Assembly: GCA_019634245.1 (NCBI GenBank)
Contig: JAHQVR010000200.1
Location: forward strand, 1-8,200
DNA from: Gammaproteobacteria bacterium
GTDB lineage: Bacteria; Pseudomonadota; Gammaproteobacteria; Granulosicoccales; Granulosicoccaceae
DNA length: 8,200 bases
Direction: 5' to 3'
Shown piece after piece: positions 6,775-8,200 of the stretch. Under the pieces are notes generated by a model that was given only the letters and a program-made list of their open reading frames with translations, was not told the DNA's origin and searched no databases. A program made the translations under genes and the position numbers. Each line of letters begins with the position of its first letter. The first letter of the stretch is position 1.

Positions 6775-7196
6775 TTGAGGAATTATTGGGCTTATATTCT
6801 TAGTTTATCGTGTTCATCTAAAACGGAGAAAGGCACGAAGTTTCCGCGGTATTGGTTGAATCGGAAATATGGATGAAATGCGAGATTCGGGTGATATTGA
6901 TTGGCCATTTGTAGAAGGTCCAATGGCAATGCCTCCAGGCGGAGAAGATAGTGATTTGGAACGCCGACAATAAGTTGAATAAATCGTAAGCGGCGATCCT
7001 CTAACGGGTTCATTTGCGATGCCGTTCTAATTGAACGATGCGTTACCCCTAGGGCCTGAGATGGCCACGGACGTAAACCCAACCTTCCGATGTGAAGGCA
7101 TCCTGCCCACAATGCTCTGGAAGCAGGCATTCGGACTCGATACCCCAATGGCTGGAATTGGCCGGTCAGCGCCCTACAGGAGGGCGCTGCCTAGCA
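6775..7196. other. 422-bp stretch between the LysR gene and the second recombinase, mostly non-coding
   Basis: No convincing gene was found. A - strand frame from an ATG at 7013 to a TAA at 6792 encodes 73 residues (MNPLEDRRLRFIQL..., ending VLDEHDKLRI), rich in Phe, Tyr, His and Leu. It is open further up to 7148, but the upstream extension looks like random coding (many Arg and Trp). No Shine-Dalgarno sequence precedes 7013, and I do not recognise the product, so it is not called as a gene. The right third (about 7040-7190) looks richer in G+C than the LysR gene. It contains imperfect dyads, such as CATCCTGC near 7100 facing GCAGGCAT near 7133, and the perfect hairpin at 7168-7188. It may be remnant mobile DNA. 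Confidence 0.5.
7168..7188 (-). terminator. GC-rich hairpin after the short recombinase gene
   Basis: AGCGCCCT (7168-7175) and AGGGCGCT (7181-7188) form a perfect 8-base stem with a 5-base loop, 8 bases past the stop codon of the recombinase gene. No T-run follows on the - strand, so it is at best an imperfect terminator. A REP-like element or a structured recombination site are alternatives. Confidence 0.45.
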
Positions 7197-7814
7197 TTAT
7201 ATTTCGGTCTGCTCTGCAATCTCCAGCGCATCATCTACCTCGATACCCAAGTATCGCACAGTGCTCTCCAGCTTAGTATGCCCAAGAAGCAACTGCACAG
7301 CTCTCAAATTGTGGGTCCGTTTGTATATCAACGTGGGCTTGGTTCGGCGAAGCGAGTGAGTGCCATACGCAGCGCTGTCAAGTCCGATATCCTTCACCCA
7401 AGACTCAACAATTCTTGCGTACTGACGAGTTGTTATATGTGGTGATGAAGCCACTCGACTCGGGAACAGATGGTCTACCGCGCTCAGATTTCTGGTGGAA
7501 ATCCAATCCTCGAGCGCCTCTTTTGTGTTTGCGGTAATTTCAAACTGAACAGGCCTACCTGTTTTTTGCTGCATTACCATCGCGCGCGTTGCAACAGCGC
7601 CAGAATTCGATACATCGCTCACTTTTATCTTAACGAGATCACTGCCTCGCAGTTTGCTATCAATCGCCAGATTAAACAAAGCAAGATCGCGTTTCCTGTC
7701 TGCAAGTTGAAGTCTGACTCGTATAGCCCAGATCTCCTTCAGCTTGAGTGGCAATTTCTGGCCAACTAATTTTCCCTTGTTCCACGGTTGGTTGCACTTT
7801 GAAATATTTGACAT
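7197..7814 (-). CDS. Short tyrosine recombinase / integrase (catalytic domain only, 205 residues)
   Basis: This site-specific recombinase consists almost entirely of a catalytic domain. The family, as I know it, is about 205 residues long and begins with a segment like WNKGKLVGQKLPLKLKEIWA, so the protein is full length for its group although it lacks the usual core-binding domain. The catalytic residues are R56 (SKLRGSD), K84 (QKTGRP), H153 and R156 (THSLRRT), H179 (LLGHTK) and Y188 (VRYLGIE). The highly conserved end EVDDALEIAEQTEI is present. Residue 160 is Pro in RRTKPTLIYKRT, where relatives usually have Ala. The start at 7814 is supported by AAAGGA 7 bases upstream; the frame stays open to 7904 without such a site. 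Such genes are scattered through proteobacterial genomes near accessory genes; the DNA target is unknown. It is not closely related to the 328-residue recombinase at the left. Confidence 0.92.
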   Translation of the reverse strand: MSNISKCNQPWNKGKLVGQKLPLKLKEIWAIRVRLQLADRKRDLALFNLAIDSKLRGSDLVKIKVSDVSNSGAVATRAMVMQQKTGRPVQFEITANTKEALEDWISTRNLSAVDHLFPSRVASSPHITTRQYARIVESWVKDIGLDSAAYGTHSLRRTKPTLIYKRTHNLRAVQLLLGHTKLESTVRYLGIEVDDALEIAEQTEI

Positions 7815-7821
7815 AGCGGGT

Positions 7822-7827
7822 TCCTTT
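7822..7827 (-). promoter_or_regulatory. Ribosome binding site that fixes the short recombinase start
   Basis: AAAGGA on the - strand lies 7 bases before the ATG at 7814, giving a 205-residue protein that matches the family's usual length. The longer frame from 7904 would add 30 unrelated-looking residues (Cys, Arg and Ser rich). Confidence 0.75.
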
Positions 7828-7899
7828 GATTGAATGGAACCATACTTGCTGCCAACCTCATGCCCACAACGCTCACTTCGTGCCCAATGCTGACATTGC

Positions 7900-7915
7900 T
7901 TCAATACTTATTGAA
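7900..7915. other. Short inverted repeat between the small gene and the recombinase
   Basis: TTCAATA (7900-7906) and TATTGAA (7909-7915) are perfect 7-base arms separated by CT. The element lies 19 bases past the stop of the 73-residue gene and 85 bases before the recombinase start, so it could be an operator or a recombination half-site pair. With a 2-base spacer it is a poor RNA hairpin, and no T-run follows. Confidence 0.3.
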
Positions 7916-7934
7916 AGCTCGATTTCAATTTCAT

Positions 7935-8156
7935 TCAGCATTCCATAAATTTCCACAGGTTTTCATCTTTGAATTTTTGTATGCATAGCTCCACCAATTC
8001 AAGATCCACATCGTCGGAGAAAAGCTTTATATAACGACGCCGAGTAGAGTCATCACGAAACACTTCTAGCTGGATCTTGTCGTGAAGATATAGCTCAACG
8101 CCAATTCCATCCCTTGTACTCACATCGCTAGATATAGTGAAACTAATCTTGCTCAT
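7935..8156 (-). CDS. Small hypothetical protein, 73 residues
   Basis: This is a soluble, acidic and basic mixed protein with no signal peptide or membrane segment. The order of segments looks like a compact alpha/beta domain: strand-like KISFTISSDV, TRDGIGVELYLHDKIQLEVFRDD as a possible beta-hairpin, strand-like RRRYIKLFSDDV, then a helix LELVELCIQKFKDEN and an aromatic end LWKFMEC. The pattern DGIGVELY...LEVFRDD recalls small uncharacterised proteins seen in many bacteria, but I cannot attach a family name or function. The start at 8156 has a weak AAGAG 9 bases upstream. It is read in the same direction as the short recombinase, 120 bases ahead of it, and may be carried with it. Immunity, antitoxin or stress roles would be guesses. 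Confidence 0.65.
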   Translation of the reverse strand: MSKISFTISSDVSTRDGIGVELYLHDKIQLEVFRDDSTRRRYIKLFSDDVDLELVELCIQKFKDENLWKFMEC

Positions 8157-8200
8157 GATTTTTTACTCTTAAGCGAAGGCTGCTTTGGGCACGGTGCTGT

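Noticed and set aside
6792..7148. 118-codon open frame on the - strand after the LysR gene
   Set aside because: No Shine-Dalgarno sequence, no recognised motif, and the N-terminal third looks random. Only the last 73 residues look at all protein-like, so it is mentioned under the intergenic entry and not called.
7031..7445. Two overlapping + strand frames at 7031-7276 and 7092-7445
   Set aside because: Their downstream parts lie antisense to the well-supported short recombinase, and they have no ribosome site or motif.

Overview
The window (about 47% G+C by eye) suggests a proteobacterium, probably a gammaproteobacterium. Reasons are the YgjM/HigA-type antitoxin, the TAXI-type TRAP transporter with a fused permease, and two tyrosine recombinases of types common in Proteobacteria. 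The organism cannot be named from sequence alone.

Layout, left to right. 2-241 (+) is the 3' end of a HigA-type antitoxin gene whose start, and any toxin gene, lie outside the window. 330-1316 (+) is a full-length tyrosine recombinase with all catalytic residues. 1317-1744 holds no gene I can support, only inverted repeats. 1745-5726 (-) is one operon, transcribed right to left: a Tat-exported TAXI substrate-binding protein, a fused TRAP permease, and an RNase Z-like metallo-beta-lactamase (MBL) fold hydrolase. Permease and hydrolase overlap by 4 bases (ATGA). A LysR-type regulator (5866-6774, +) is divergent from this operon, and the 139-bp gap carries a near-perfect LysR-type operator. 6775-7196 is mostly non-coding, with a strong hairpin just beyond the next gene. 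7197-7814 (-) is a second, unrelated tyrosine recombinase of 205 residues that lacks an N-terminal arm/core-binding domain. 7935-8156 (-) encodes a small uncharacterised protein of 73 residues.

How the genes fit together: the binding protein would capture a small, probably acidic, solute in the periplasm and deliver it to the fused permease for ion-driven uptake. The co-translated cytoplasmic hydrolase may act on the imported compound. The LysR protein probably senses the solute or a product of it and controls the operon from the shared intergenic operator. The substrate cannot be read from the sequence. Recombinases on both sides, and an antitoxin remnant at the left edge, suggest that this uptake cassette sits in a mobile or recombination-prone region. 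No attachment sites or target duplications could be identified. No rRNA, tRNA, CRISPR array or complete insertion sequence was seen.
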